Assembly: GCA_001464765.1 (NCBI GenBank)
Contig: LNDV01000034.1
Location: forward strand, 1,216,671-1,280,670
Reading direction: 5' to 3'
DNA length: 64,000 bases
Source: Betaproteobacteria bacterium Ga0077526
GTDB lineage: Bacteria > Pseudomonadota > Gammaproteobacteria > Burkholderiales > Ga0077523
Positions 32,651 through 41,974 of the stretch are shown piece by piece. Position 1 is the first letter of the stretch. Every line of letters starts with the position of its first letter. The notes under the pieces were generated by a model that made no database searches, had not been told where the DNA came from, and saw nothing but the letters and a program-made list of their open reading frames with translations. Both the position numbers and the translations under genes were made by a program.

Positions 32651-34666
32651 TCAGGACTTGCCAGTCCGGACCGCGAGGCGGACCGTGAAATGGGTGGTGC
32701 CGGAGGAGATCGGCCACTCCAGCGTCACCGCGAGGGCCTGCATGATCTTCTCGAAGCCGGCTTCGGACTGTGACACCGAGTGCACGGGGGATGTATGCAT
32801 GACGGCGGCTGGCACGGTGTTGATGGCAAGCGCACCGCCGAGCACGCCGTCGTCCAGAACGATCTCGGAAATGCTGCCATGCAGCATCGATTGACCGAAT
32901 CCGCCCGCCACCTCGGACCCGCGGACGATGCGCCCGAGGAAGCCGTCGCAGCTGGGCATGGCGAGATGGATATCCGTGCGCAGGCGAGCAGGCGCTTTGC
33001 TCGTGACCGAGTACGAAACAACAAGCGTGGCGTCCTCGATCGCGTAGCGCTTCTCGATCGAGATTCCGTCCGCAGTCGCCGACCAGGTGCAAAGGTCGTT
33101 TGCCGCACGCGCGTATCGCGGCTTCACTTCGGCGCCCGATCTGTCGGGCAACAGCGTGTCGAGAAAGCTCGCGCGGGCCCGCGCGTCGGGCACGGTGTCC
33201 TCCGGAAGAATCTCGTGGCGGAAGGCCACGCGATCATGGGCGGAAGCGATGCCGCCGTGCTGCGCCTTGGCTTCCTCGGACCGATCGAGATGGCGGTAGT
33301 AGTGCTCCCTGCGCCGCGTGAGGGTGTCGCCGAAGTTGTGGGACAGCGCGTACGAAGACAACTCCACGAGCGCTGCGTCCGCGTCGTCACGCACCACCGC
33401 CTGCAGAGACTCGTTGTGCACGAATACCTCGGCGTGACCGTCGTGGTCCGCATCGCGGGTTTCGATGCTCGGGCGAGGAGTTGTCTTGTCCAGTTCGCGT
33501 TCAAGGGCGACGGACGCATTCCACACGGCGCGGCGCAGATGCGGCAGATAGATGCCGCCGAAGAGCCCGTGCCAATAAGCGTCGTTCGCCTGCGAGCGAT
33601 AGAGGAGGTCCTGCAGTTCCGGGGTGCGCTTTCCTTCCGGCAACGAGGCGAAGCGCGCGGACAACCCGAGCATGCGCTTGTGCATCCAGTTCGCTTCGGG
33701 ATAGCGGGACAGGAAGTTCCGCCAGATGCCGCCTCGGAGGAAGGGCTTGAAGCGGTCGTAGGTACCCTGTTCCTTGTGGGTCTGGATCAGCGCGGCGTAG
33801 TCATCGGCACGTGCGGATGGCAGGGACCATTCGCCCATTTCGAGGTACGACGTGGTGGGCAGATACACAATGCCGCGCGTCGGAGCGGCTGCGCGGGCCG
33901 TGGCGAAGTGTTCCGGAGACAGGATCGGCGAGGCGAGCACGCCTTCGATGAAGTGCTCGAGCCACTTGCGGCCGTACACCCAGTCGTAGGTCTCGGGCCA
34001 GATGCCGAATTTCTCGATGTCGTCGAAGTAGATGGCCGCGACCGGCGAGCCTTCGACCGCGAGGGACTCGAGGTAACGGACGGTCTCGTCGGCGGGAGAG
34101 AACGGAATGCGATAGCGAAGCTGCTCGGAGATGGGGAACAGGTCGAGGCGACGATCGTCCTCTTCGGTCGTGAAGTGGCCGGTCAGCGAGTCGAGTGTCT
34201 GCCCCGCGCACACGAAGTGGTAGTCGTCGACGGTCACGAACTCGATTCCTGCGTCCGCTAGTGCAGGCACGACGGTCGCCTCCCACACACGTTCCGTCAG
34301 CCACGCGCCGCGGGGTCGCTGCCCGAAGGCGCGTTCCAGCCGATCGCCCAGCGCCTGCAGTTGACCGACCCTGTCGCGATAAGGAATCGAGGCGAGCACG
34401 GGCTCCATGTCGCCGCCGCCGAAGAGTTCCGCCTGACCGCGTTCCACCATCTCGCGCAGCAGTTCCATGTCGGCGGGGTGATGCTGGAGCAGATGATCCA
34501 GCAGCCAGCCGCTGAAGTGGATCGCGAAGCGGAAGGCCGGGTAGCGGTGGACGGTGCGCAGGTAGGGGCCGTAGGACTTCTCGTGGGCGTCGTCGACGAC
34601 GGAGGCGAAGTTGCCCGCGGGTTGGTGGGCGTGGACGCCGAACAGAAGGGAGACGCTCGCGGTCAT
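32651..34666 (-). CDS. glycoside hydrolase family 57 protein (alpha-amylase / 4-alpha-glucanotransferase type)
   Basis: 671 residues from ATG 34666 (a TTG three codons upstream is possible). The N-terminal GH57 barrel shows VSLLFGVHAHQPAGNF, the conserved HFSGWLLDHL, EMVERGQAELFGGGDMEPV, the nucleophile region GAWLTERVWEATVV (Glu of TERVWE) and the acid/base region YFDDIEKFGIWPETYDW. C-terminal DUF1925/DUF1926-like beta domains follow from about residue 370. It acts on alpha-1,4 glucans, probably intracellular glycogen, as there is no signal peptide. Confidence 0.88.
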   Translation of the reverse strand: MTASVSLLFGVHAHQPAGNFASVVDDAHEKSYGPYLRTVHRYPAFRFAIHFSGWLLDHLLQHHPADMELLREMVERGQAELFGGGDMEPVLASIPYRDRVGQLQALGDRLERAFGQRPRGAWLTERVWEATVVPALADAGIEFVTVDDYHFVCAGQTLDSLTGHFTTEEDDRRLDLFPISEQLRYRIPFSPADETVRYLESLAVEGSPVAAIYFDDIEKFGIWPETYDWVYGRKWLEHFIEGVLASPILSPEHFATARAAAPTRGIVYLPTTSYLEMGEWSLPSARADDYAALIQTHKEQGTYDRFKPFLRGGIWRNFLSRYPEANWMHKRMLGLSARFASLPEGKRTPELQDLLYRSQANDAYWHGLFGGIYLPHLRRAVWNASVALERELDKTTPRPSIETRDADHDGHAEVFVHNESLQAVVRDDADAALVELSSYALSHNFGDTLTRRREHYYRHLDRSEEAKAQHGGIASAHDRVAFRHEILPEDTVPDARARASFLDTLLPDRSGAEVKPRYARAANDLCTWSATADGISIEKRYAIEDATLVVSYSVTSKAPARLRTDIHLAMPSCDGFLGRIVRGSEVAGGFGQSMLHGSISEIVLDDGVLGGALAINTVPAAVMHTSPVHSVSQSEAGFEKIMQALAVTLEWPISSGTTHFTVRLAVRTGKS

Positions 34667-34675
34667 GGATGGCAA

Positions 34676-35581
34676 TCAGTAAGGGAAGAAGGTGGCCAGG
34701 GCGGATGCGGCGATTCGGCCGCCCCACTCCTGCACGAAATGGCCCGCGTCAGCGACATCCATGGAAGCAGGCGCGCCCCGGACCTGCTGCCGCAGAGCCG
34801 CCATCACGGGTGGGCCCAGCACGGGGTCCGTCATGCCAACGGCAAAGAAGCTCCGGCCCTGCCACGACTGCGAAAGCCATTGCCGTGCCCGTCTCGATAG
34901 TTCGGCGCCTTCGGCGTCGGGGTGGTCCGGAACCATCGCCGGAAATCGCCGGACACCGGCCTTGTGGCGGACATCCGGAAACGGCGCGTCATAGGCGGCG
35001 CGTTCTTCCGCCGTGAGATGGGGGCAGGTCCGGCCCATGAGCTTTCCCACCTCCATGTCCGGGTGCTCGGCCACCCATTTTCGCCACGCAAGGAAGCCGG
35101 GGGTGAGCGGGACGTCTCCCGTGCCCAGTGTGGTGTTCATCACGAGCAGCCGGGTGAATCGGTCGGCGCGGTCCATCGGCAGGGTGAGACCGAGCAGGCC
35201 GCCCCAGTCCTGGCACACGAGGCAGATGTCCCGCAGATCCAGCGAGTCGATGAGCGCCAGCAGGGAGTCGCGATGGCGGTCGAAGGTGTACCAGGCATCC
35301 TCCACGGGCTTGTCCGAACGGCCGAAGCCGAAGAGGTCGGGTGCGATTACCCGGTGTCCGGCGCCGGCGAACACGGGGATCATCCGGCGGAACAGGTACG
35401 ACCACGTCGGTTCACCGTGAATGCACAGGAACACGGTGCCGGCGTCCCGCGGTCCGGCATCGACATAGTGCATGCGCAGCCCGTCGAAGCCGGGGAGCGC
35501 CTCGGTGTAGTGCGGCGGATAGGGAAACCCGGGCAGGTTCGCGAAGCGGGAATCGGGCGTGCGCAGGAATTCAGGCGTCAT
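34676..35581 (-). CDS. haloalkane dehalogenase
   Basis: 301 residues; ATG 35581 overlaps the MidA-like stop by 4 bases. Alpha/beta-hydrolase with subfamily I signatures: oxyanion loop FLCIHGEPTWSYLFRRM, nucleophile LVCQDWGGLLGL (Asp, followed by the halide-binding Trp), and DAGHFVQEWG (catalytic His). The enzyme hydrolyses carbon-halogen bonds of short haloalkanes to alcohols. Epoxide hydrolase or related esterase activity cannot be excluded. No other dehalogenation genes are nearby. Confidence 0.85.
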   Translation of the reverse strand: MTPEFLRTPDSRFANLPGFPYPPHYTEALPGFDGLRMHYVDAGPRDAGTVFLCIHGEPTWSYLFRRMIPVFAGAGHRVIAPDLFGFGRSDKPVEDAWYTFDRHRDSLLALIDSLDLRDICLVCQDWGGLLGLTLPMDRADRFTRLLVMNTTLGTGDVPLTPGFLAWRKWVAEHPDMEVGKLMGRTCPHLTAEERAAYDAPFPDVRHKAGVRRFPAMVPDHPDAEGAELSRRARQWLSQSWQGRSFFAVGMTDPVLGPPVMAALRQQVRGAPASMDVADAGHFVQEWGGRIAASALATFFPY

Positions 35582-36792
35582 AGGAGTCTCGAAAGGTCGC
35601 CCCTCGCGAAGCCGCGGAGAGGATGCTCGATACCACGTGTGAAGCCGATGGCCTTGAACAGTTCCCCCATCTCGTGCGGACCGAGAAGCTTCTGGGCCTG
35701 CGCCGCGAGCGGCAGGTACTCGCCGGCGTGTTCGGGCGATACCTGTCCGAGCACTTCGGTGATGCCGCAGTTCACGAGCAGGTGTGCCTGATTCGTGTAG
35801 CCCGCGAACTTGAGGCCCCCGCGGACCGCGGCATTGGCGACGCGGGTGAAGTCCACGTGTGCCGTGATGTCCTGCAGTCCGGGCAGATGGAACGGGTCGT
35901 CGAGCGCGTGATGGCGGTAGTGGCACATCAGCGTCCCGGTGTTTCGCTGCGGGTGGTAGTACTCGCTGTGCCCGAAGCCGTAGTCGATGAACATCAGGGC
36001 GCCGCGCGTGAGGCACGAAGCGAGCGTGCCGACGAGGGCCTCCACATGAGGACTGATCTCGGTCCGGTAGGGCGGGGGTACGGCGAGTGTCTCGACTTCG
36101 CGCAGTAGGGGTTCGTCGTGCAAAGGGCGCAGCGACCAGAACAGGCCGTCGCCGCTACGGCTTACCCCGCATTCGTGCCACGTGCTGTCGTCGCGGGAGA
36201 CGACTCGCACGGGAAGCGCGTCCAGGAGTTCGTTGGCGAGCACGAAGCCGGTGAACGAAGCCGGCAAGGCATCCAGCCACTCGACTTTCCCGGCCAGGGA
36301 CGGAACGGCGGCCTGAAGCGTGGCCGCCTGTCTCGCTCGAAGTTCGCCGCTCAGTTCCAGCAGACAGTAGCGGCGAGGCAGCGCGTCGAGACGCTCCAGC
36401 GCGGCGAGGATGTCTGCGGCCAGCCGGCCGGTTCCCGGTCCGATCTCCAGGAGATCGCCGCCAGTCTCGGCGAGAACGTCGGCCGCCTGCCGGGCGAGCG
36501 TGCGTCCGAACAGCGGCGAGATCTCGGGGGCGGTGACGAAGTCTCCTGCTCCACCGAATTTGGTGCTGCCGCCGGAGTAGTAGCCGAGGCCGGGCTCGTA
36601 CAGGGCGAGCTCCATGTAGCGGTCGAAGCCGATCCAGCCGCCCGCTGCGGCGATGACGTCATGGATACGGGACACGAGGCGCCGGCTGTGCCGCATTGCC
36701 TCGTCGTCGGGGGAGAGATCGGGAGCGGGGCCGCGGGGGCGCAAGGCGGGTGTTCGAGAGGCGTGGCGTAGAATGCGGCCATTAAACCCCAT
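35578..36792 (-). CDS. MidA/NDUFAF7-type SAM-dependent methyltransferase
   Basis: 404 residues from ATG 36792; a later ATG before RHSRRLVSRI is possible. Signatures are WIGFDRYMELALYEPGLGYY, the GGAGDFVTAPEISPLFGRTL loop, SAM motif LLEIGPGTGRLAADIL, and GFVLANELLDALPVR. In mitochondria the homologue methylates an arginine of a complex I subunit; the bacterial target is unknown. The start is 81 bases from the divergent pteridine reductase gene. Confidence 0.85.
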   Translation of the reverse strand: MGFNGRILRHASRTPALRPRGPAPDLSPDDEAMRHSRRLVSRIHDVIAAAGGWIGFDRYMELALYEPGLGYYSGGSTKFGGAGDFVTAPEISPLFGRTLARQAADVLAETGGDLLEIGPGTGRLAADILAALERLDALPRRYCLLELSGELRARQAATLQAAVPSLAGKVEWLDALPASFTGFVLANELLDALPVRVVSRDDSTWHECGVSRSGDGLFWSLRPLHDEPLLREVETLAVPPPYRTEISPHVEALVGTLASCLTRGALMFIDYGFGHSEYYHPQRNTGTLMCHYRHHALDDPFHLPGLQDITAHVDFTRVANAAVRGGLKFAGYTNQAHLLVNCGITEVLGQVSPEHAGEYLPLAAQAQKLLGPHEMGELFKAIGFTRGIEHPLRGFARGDLSRLL

Positions 36793-36873
36793 TCGGAGTG
36801 ATCGTGCGATCCGCGCTTCCCGGGCGTCAGTTTCCCGGGCGACCGGCGGGCCTCGCCTGATCTTCATTCGCCC

Positions 36874-37614
36874 ATGCAGGAGAAGGTTGTCCTTATCACC
36901 GGCGGAGCGCGGCGCGTCGGCGCTGCCATCACCCGAGCGCTGCACGCGCGGGGAGCCCGGGTCATGGTGCATTTCCGGTCGTCGATCAACGAAGCGCGTA
37001 CCCTCCAGGCCGAACTGAACGAGATCCGCCCGGCGTCCGTGGCGATCACGCAGGCGAATCTTCTCAACGTGGCCCATCTGCCCACCCTGGTGGCGGAAAC
37101 GGTCGGTCACTTCGGGCGCCTGGACGTCCTGGTGAACAATGCGTCGAGCTTCTTCCCCACCCCGGTCGGCGATTTCTCCGAGGAGCAGTGGGAGGATCTG
37201 ATGGGCACCAACCTGAAGACGCCGCTGTTCCTGTCCCAGGCAGCGGCGCCCCATCTGCGCAAGACCGAGGGCTGCATCGTCAACATCGTGGACATCCACG
37301 CCGACCGGCCCATGAAGAACTACGTGATCTACAACGCCGCGAAAGGCGGGCTGACGGCGCTCACGCGGTCGCTCGCGCGGGAACTGGGCCCGGAGGTGAG
37401 GGTCAACGGCGTGTCTCCGGGCGCCATCCTCTGGCCGGAGGACGAGGCCTGGTCGGACGATCTTGCCCGGCAGCGGATCATCAGCACCACGCTCCTGCGC
37501 CGCGTGGGCGAGCCGGACGATATCGCCAAGGCTGTTCGCTTCCTGGTGGAAGATGCGCCTTACGTGACAGGGCAGATCATCGCCGTCGACGGCGGGCGCA
37601 GCGTGCATCTTTAG
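36874..37614 (+). CDS. pteridine reductase (FolM/PTR1-like short-chain dehydrogenase)
   Basis: 246 residues. SDR fold with nucleotide motif VLITGGARRVGAAITRAL (the TGGARR form is the PTR1/FolM mark), VNNASSFFPTPVG, and the catalytic YNAAK in IYNAAKGGLTALT. HADRPMKNY is the usual pteridine-pocket segment. It would reduce dihydropteridines or dihydrofolate with NADPH. No clear ribosome binding site precedes the ATG. It is followed 47 bases later by ttcA, a common pairing in betaproteobacteria. Confidence 0.88.
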   Translation: MQEKVVLITGGARRVGAAITRALHARGARVMVHFRSSINEARTLQAELNEIRPASVAITQANLLNVAHLPTLVAETVGHFGRLDVLVNNASSFFPTPVGDFSEEQWEDLMGTNLKTPLFLSQAAAPHLRKTEGCIVNIVDIHADRPMKNYVIYNAAKGGLTALTRSLARELGPEVRVNGVSPGAILWPEDEAWSDDLARQRIISTTLLRRVGEPDDIAKAVRFLVEDAPYVTGQIIAVDGGRSVHL

Positions 37615-37661
37615 GGGCAAGGCCCGTCGCCGCCCCAATCAACGATTCGGACCGAAGGACC

Positions 37662-38558
37662 ATGGACACCAGCACCGTTCGCGATCGCAAGGCGATCCTC
37701 GAGGACAACAAGCTCGCCAAGCGCCTGAGGCGCCAGGTGGGCGAGGCCATCGCCGACTACCGCATGATCGAGCCCGGCGACAAGGTGATGGTGTGCCTGT
37801 CCGGCGGCAAGGACAGCTACGGTCTGCTGGACGTGCTGATCTCCCTGCGGGAGCGCGCTCCGGTTTCCTTCGAGCTGATCGCCATGCATCTGGATCAGGC
37901 TCACCCTGGCTACCCGGCGGATACCCTGCCCAACTACCTGAATACGCGAGGGGTTCCGTTCCATATCGAACGGCAGGACACCTACTCGATCGTGAAGCGC
38001 GTGATCCCCGAGGGCAAGACGATGTGCTCGCTCTGCTCCCGGCTGCGGCGGGGTGTCATCTATCGGGTCGCGTCCGAGCTCGGCGCCACGAAGATCGCCC
38101 TGGGACACCACCGGGAAGACATGCTGGAGACACTGTTCCTCAACATGTTCCACGGGGGCAAGCTGAAGGGCATGCCGCCGAAGCTGGTCTCCGATGACGG
38201 GCGCCACGTGGTCATCCGGCCGCTCGCCTACTGCGCCGAGAAGGATCTCGCCGCCTACGCCAATCTGAAGGAGTTCCCCATCATCCCGTGCGACCTGTGC
38301 GGGTCCCAGGAGAATCTCCAGCGCAAGCAGATCAAGCTGATGCTCGCCGAGTGGGACAAGCGGTTCCCCGGGCGCATCGAAACCATGTGCCGCAGCCTGC
38401 GCAATGTCGTGCCCTCCCACCTGGCCGACGACCGGTTGTATGACTTCGCCGGACTGATTGCCACCGGGGAGCCGGATCCGGAAGGGGATATCGCCTTCGA
38501 TTCCCCTGATCTTCCCGAAGCCAACCCCTTTCCGTTCAAGGTCGTCCACGCAGGGTAG
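37662..38558 (+). CDS. ttcA: tRNA 2-thiocytidine(32) synthetase TtcA
   Basis: 298 residues. TtcA is an iron-sulphur, ATP-dependent enzyme that thiolates cytidine 32 in some tRNAs. The PP-loop is VMVCLSGGKDSYGLLD; the cluster cysteines are CSLCSRLRR and the later CDLCGSQ. GHHREDMLETLFLNMFHGG (in part) and ETMCRSLRNVVPSHLAD are family signatures. It lies after the pteridine reductase gene. Confidence 0.95.
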   Translation: MDTSTVRDRKAILEDNKLAKRLRRQVGEAIADYRMIEPGDKVMVCLSGGKDSYGLLDVLISLRERAPVSFELIAMHLDQAHPGYPADTLPNYLNTRGVPFHIERQDTYSIVKRVIPEGKTMCSLCSRLRRGVIYRVASELGATKIALGHHREDMLETLFLNMFHGGKLKGMPPKLVSDDGRHVVIRPLAYCAEKDLAAYANLKEFPIIPCDLCGSQENLQRKQIKLMLAEWDKRFPGRIETMCRSLRNVVPSHLADDRLYDFAGLIATGEPDPEGDIAFDSPDLPEANPFPFKVVHAG

Positions 38559-38687
38559 CCCTGTGGTGTTGCCGGAGGTGAGCGACCGCTCTCTCCAGAA
38601 TCGTGGCCCCGCCTGATTCCAGCTTTCGATCGCCGGCGGGCCAAGCTATCGACCCCATCGACCGCTCCACCTCGCGTACGCCTCGTT

Positions 38688-38722
38688 TTGCCGTGACTAC
38701 CTTGTCAAACTAAATTTGATAA
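38688..38722 (+). promoter_or_regulatory. promoter and palindromic operator of the HTH-aminotransferase gene
   Basis: TTGCCG (38688-38693) and TAAATT (38711-38716) are 17 bases apart. An AT-rich 21-base palindrome, TTGTCAAA-N5-TTTGATAA (38702-38722; arms match at 7 of 8), covers the -10. The gene directly downstream begins with a Cro-like helix-turn-helix, so self-repression is a reasonable inference. Confidence 0.55.
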
Positions 38723-38759
38723 GGCAGAGTTCGGTCAATCCACTTCTCATCGGTTTTCC

Positions 38760-40271
38760 ATGAACTGCGCGGAGCGTCTCGTCACATTGTTCGGAAGCCA
38801 GGCCGAGGTCGCGCGTCGGCTCAAGCTCGACCGGGCCGTCGTCAGCCACTGGGTCAAGTCCGGGTACGTTCCGGCGCGCTGGGCCATGGAGGTCGAGGCG
38901 ATCACGGAAGGGCAGATCGAAGCGGTGGAAATTCTCAACGAAGCCAATCAAAGGCGGCCGGTCCGGGTGAAGTCCCGCGGCGAAGATGAAATCTTTCACG
39001 GAACCTCACTAGCTGGGAGCGACAACATGAACCCTTACGCACCGACCAAGCGCATCCGGTCTTTCCATCCGCCGCAGCGCACGCTGATGGGTCCCGGTCC
39101 CACGGAGATCCACCCGCGCGTGCTCACGACCATGAGCCAGCCCGCGATCGGCTACCTGGATCCGGTGTTCGTGGAAATGATGGAAGAACTGAAGAGCCTG
39201 CTGCGCTACGTCTACCAGACGAAGAACGCGCTCACGTTCCCCGTGTCCGGTCCCGGTTCCGTCGGCATGGAGTACTGTTTCGTCAACATGGTGGCGCCCG
39301 GCACGAAGGTCATCGTCTGCATCAACGGCGTGTTCGGCGGCCGCATGCTCGAGAACGTCATCCGCTGCGGCGGTGTGCCGGTCGTCATCGAGCACGAGTG
39401 GGGCACCCCGGTCGATCCCCAGCGCCTCGAGGACACGCTCAAGGCCAACCCCGACACCAAGATCGTCGCCTTCGTCCACGCTGAAACGTCGACGGGCTGT
39501 CTGTCCGATGCCAAGACCCTGGTCGAAGTTGCCCACCGCTACGGCGCGCTCACCATCATGGATGCGGTCACCTCCCTCAGCGGTGTGCCGGTCCTGATCG
39601 ACGAGTGGGGCGTCGACGCCGTCTACTCCGCGAGCCAGAAGTGCCTCTCCTGCACGCCGGGCCTGTCGCCCGTGTCCTTCAACGACCGTGTGGTCGAGCA
39701 CGTGAAGGCCCGCAAGGACAAGATCCACAGCTGGTTCATGGACATGAATCTGCTGCTGGGCTACTGGGGCGCGACCACCCGCACCTATCACCACACCGCG
39801 CCGACGAACTCGCTGTTCGCGCTGCACGAAGCCCTGCTGCTCATCCGCGAAGAGACGCTCGACGATTGCTGGGCGCGTCACCGCCGTCATCACGTCGCGC
39901 TGAAGACCGGTCTCGAAGCCATGGGCCTGAAGTTCCTCGTCGCCGAGGAGTATCAGATTCCCCAGATGAACGCGGTGCGTGTGCCCGAAGCCATCGTCAG
40001 TTCTGAAGCGGAAGTCCGCAAGCGTCTGCTGAACGAGTTCAACCTCGAGATCGGCGCCGGTCTCGGGCCGCTGGCCGGCAAGATCTGGCGCTTCGGCACC
40101 ATGGGCTACTCCTGCCGTCCGGAGAACGTGATGCTGTCGCTCTCCGCTCTGGGTTCGGTGCTCGCGGACATGGGGCTGCCCGTGCACGTGGGCGACGCCG
40201 AAGCGGCTGCGCACGACGCCTACGCGCACATGCACAAGGCTGCCGCGCAGCAGAAGAAGCGCGCCGCCTGA
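38760..40271 (+). CDS. fusion of a Cro/YdaS-like DNA-binding domain to a class V aminotransferase (alanine/serine-glyoxylate type)
   Basis: 503 residues in one unbroken frame. Residues 1-60 are a helix-turn-helix of the Cro/YdaS type (SQAEVARRLKLDRAVVSHWV). After a linker of about 30 residues, residue 90 begins MNPYAPTKRIRSFHPPQRTL and a complete fold-type I aminotransferase: LMGPGPTEIHPRVL, ETSTGCLSD, PLP lysine 294 in SASQKCLS. The aminotransferase could also start alone at ATG 39027, which has only a weak GGGAGC site. It converts glyoxylate to glycine using alanine or serine. Alternatives are internal initiation or a fused neighbour gene. Confidence 0.8.
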   Translation: MNCAERLVTLFGSQAEVARRLKLDRAVVSHWVKSGYVPARWAMEVEAITEGQIEAVEILNEANQRRPVRVKSRGEDEIFHGTSLAGSDNMNPYAPTKRIRSFHPPQRTLMGPGPTEIHPRVLTTMSQPAIGYLDPVFVEMMEELKSLLRYVYQTKNALTFPVSGPGSVGMEYCFVNMVAPGTKVIVCINGVFGGRMLENVIRCGGVPVVIEHEWGTPVDPQRLEDTLKANPDTKIVAFVHAETSTGCLSDAKTLVEVAHRYGALTIMDAVTSLSGVPVLIDEWGVDAVYSASQKCLSCTPGLSPVSFNDRVVEHVKARKDKIHSWFMDMNLLLGYWGATTRTYHHTAPTNSLFALHEALLLIREETLDDCWARHRRHHVALKTGLEAMGLKFLVAEEYQIPQMNAVRVPEAIVSSEAEVRKRLLNEFNLEIGAGLGPLAGKIWRFGTMGYSCRPENVMLSLSALGSVLADMGLPVHVGDAEAAAHDAYAHMHKAAAQQKKRAA

Positions 40272-40300
40272 TCGGTCCAAATTCGAAGTTCGCACGTTCC

Positions 40301-40350
40301 CGCCCCTGAGGCGGTTGCGGGTCAGTGATCCCGCAGCTGCTTCAGGGGCG
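40301..40350. terminator. large hairpin between convergent genes
   Basis: CGCCCCTGA (40301-40309) pairs with TCAGGGGCG (40342-40350), enclosing an inner GCGGG/CCCGC stem. It lies between the aminotransferase stop and the stop of the convergent oxidoreductase gene. There is no long T tract; a bidirectional end structure is likely. Confidence 0.5.
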
Positions 40351-40383
40351 GTGTCGTTTGTGCCGTCGCTCGAGGAACGCGGG

Positions 40384-41061
40384 TCAGGCCCGCGATCCCA
40401 GGCCTCGTGCCAGTTCGACGATGTGCTCGGACTCCACGGTGCCCACCGGCGTCCCCGCGAGGGTCGCGGCAAGCATTGCGGCAGCGACGTCGCCTGCATC
40501 GACCGCCCGGTACCGGCGCAGGCTTCCCAGCATGAGCGGTCCCACCAGTTTCGCGAAGAGAAGTCCGGCGCGTTCCGCCGGGCGCGATTCGGCGCGGTCG
40601 CCTGCGAGCAGGGACGGGCGCAGGATCGTCGTGCGCGGCAGGCCCAGGGCGAGAACGGCAGTCTCGGCTTCGCCCTTCACGCGGTTGTAGAACACTCGCG
40701 ATCCCGACGACGCGCCCAGCGCCGACACCATCACGAAATGCTTCGCGCCGATGCGCGACGCCAGCCGCGCAAGCGACACCACATAGTCATGGTCCACGCG
40801 CCGGAAGGCGGCCTCGCTGCCGGCCTTGGCGATCGTCGTGCCCAGGCAGCAGAAGACGTCGTCGATCCGGATATCGGGTTCGAACCGGTCGATTTGCTCG
40901 AAGTCGACAAGAGGCTTGCTGAGCTTCGGGTGCACGACGGGAAGGGCGCGCCGCACCGGCGCGACGAGCATCGTCCAGGCATCGTGCGCAAGCAGAAGAC
41001 CGAGCAGGCGGGAGCCCACGAGTCCGTGGGCGCCAGCGATCAGTGCGTGACGGGCGAGCAT
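40384..41061 (-). CDS. NAD(P)-binding atypical SDR, HTATIP2/YbjT-like
   Basis: 225 residues. The Rossmann motif ALIAGAHGLVGSRLLGLLL opens the protein, followed by DDVFCCLGTTIAKAGSEAAF, HFVMVSALGASSGSRVFYNR with the YxxxK-like YNRVK, and LPRTTILRPSLLAG. This pattern fits the HTATIP2-type atypical short-chain dehydrogenases. The substrate is unknown. It starts 32 bases after the M48 protease stop. Confidence 0.8.
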   Translation of the reverse strand: MLARHALIAGAHGLVGSRLLGLLLAHDAWTMLVAPVRRALPVVHPKLSKPLVDFEQIDRFEPDIRIDDVFCCLGTTIAKAGSEAAFRRVDHDYVVSLARLASRIGAKHFVMVSALGASSGSRVFYNRVKGEAETAVLALGLPRTTILRPSLLAGDRAESRPAERAGLLFAKLVGPLMLGSLRRYRAVDAGDVAAAMLAATLAGTPVGTVESEHIVELARGLGSRA

Positions 41062-41092
41062 GGCGATTCCAGGGAACCTCGGAGCGGAGGCG

Positions 41093-41974
41093 TCAGTTCG
41101 ACGCGGAGACCCGCAGCGCGCGCGTGGCGTTGACGAACCGCTCCGTGTTGCGCGGCAGTCCTTCCAGCGTGTCGAAGGTGGAGCCCATGGCCTGGGCAAG
41201 ACGATCGAGGCGCTGTCCCGGGTTGGGGTGCGTCTTGGTGAGCAGGGCGAGATAGGGATCATCCGCCTTGAGCTTCGCGAGCGTCTGCAGCGCGGCGGGG
41301 AGCCCCCACGGGTCATAGCCCGCTCTCGCCGCGAGGACGATACCGACCCGATCGGCCTCGTACTCATCGTCCCGATCGAGGCCGCGCGAGTACAGTTCCT
41401 TGGTGGGGCCGACGAGGGCCTTGATCAGATCCTCGCTGGGGCCGCCGCCTGCGGAAGCCGCCGCGCTGGCCGAGAGCAGATTCATCCAGGCGCCCTTGCG
41501 CATCGCCTTCAGGTGATGCTTGCGGATCACGTGGCCGATCTCGTGACCGAGCACGCCGGCGAGTTCCGCCTCGCTCTGCAGGGCGTTCATCATGCCGCGC
41601 GTGACAATGATGAAGCCGCCCGGCGCCGCGAAAGCGTTCACGTGCTCGCTGTCGTTCACGCCGAAGCGCCATGGCAGAGTCGGACGCTCCGAGCGGCTCG
41701 CGACCCACGCGCCGACCTGGTTCACGTAGCGCTGCAGTTTCGGGTCGTTGTAGAGCGGGCGTGCGCCGAGCAGCGTCTCGGCCATGCCCTGGCCCATCTG
41801 GATCTCCTTCGGCTCGTCGATGCCGACGAAGGCTTCCTTGACCGTCTTGCCGAGGTTGTCCATGCCGCCGGAGTTCTTCACGAAGGCATCCAGCTGCTGA
41901 GCGGAACAGCCGCCCAGCACGAGCGCGGTAACCGTGACGGCCGTTGCTTTCCAGGATTTCGGGGGGAATCTCAT
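41093..41974 (-). CDS. M48-family metallopeptidase lipoprotein
   Basis: 293 residues. A lipoprotein signal ends in LVLGGCSA (cysteine at 23). The zinc site is GVLGHEIGHVIRKHH (HEIGH) with a distal glutamate in DDEYEADRVGIVLAARAGYD. The family (LoiP/YcaL-like) acts in outer membrane quality control in the periplasm. It is coupled to the SH3 protein gene upstream by a 4-base overlap. Confidence 0.88.
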   Translation of the reverse strand: MRFPPKSWKATAVTVTALVLGGCSAQQLDAFVKNSGGMDNLGKTVKEAFVGIDEPKEIQMGQGMAETLLGARPLYNDPKLQRYVNQVGAWVASRSERPTLPWRFGVNDSEHVNAFAAPGGFIIVTRGMMNALQSEAELAGVLGHEIGHVIRKHHLKAMRKGAWMNLLSASAAASAGGGPSEDLIKALVGPTKELYSRGLDRDDEYEADRVGIVLAARAGYDPWGLPAALQTLAKLKADDPYLALLTKTHPNPGQRLDRLAQAMGSTFDTLEGLPRNTERFVNATRALRVSASN

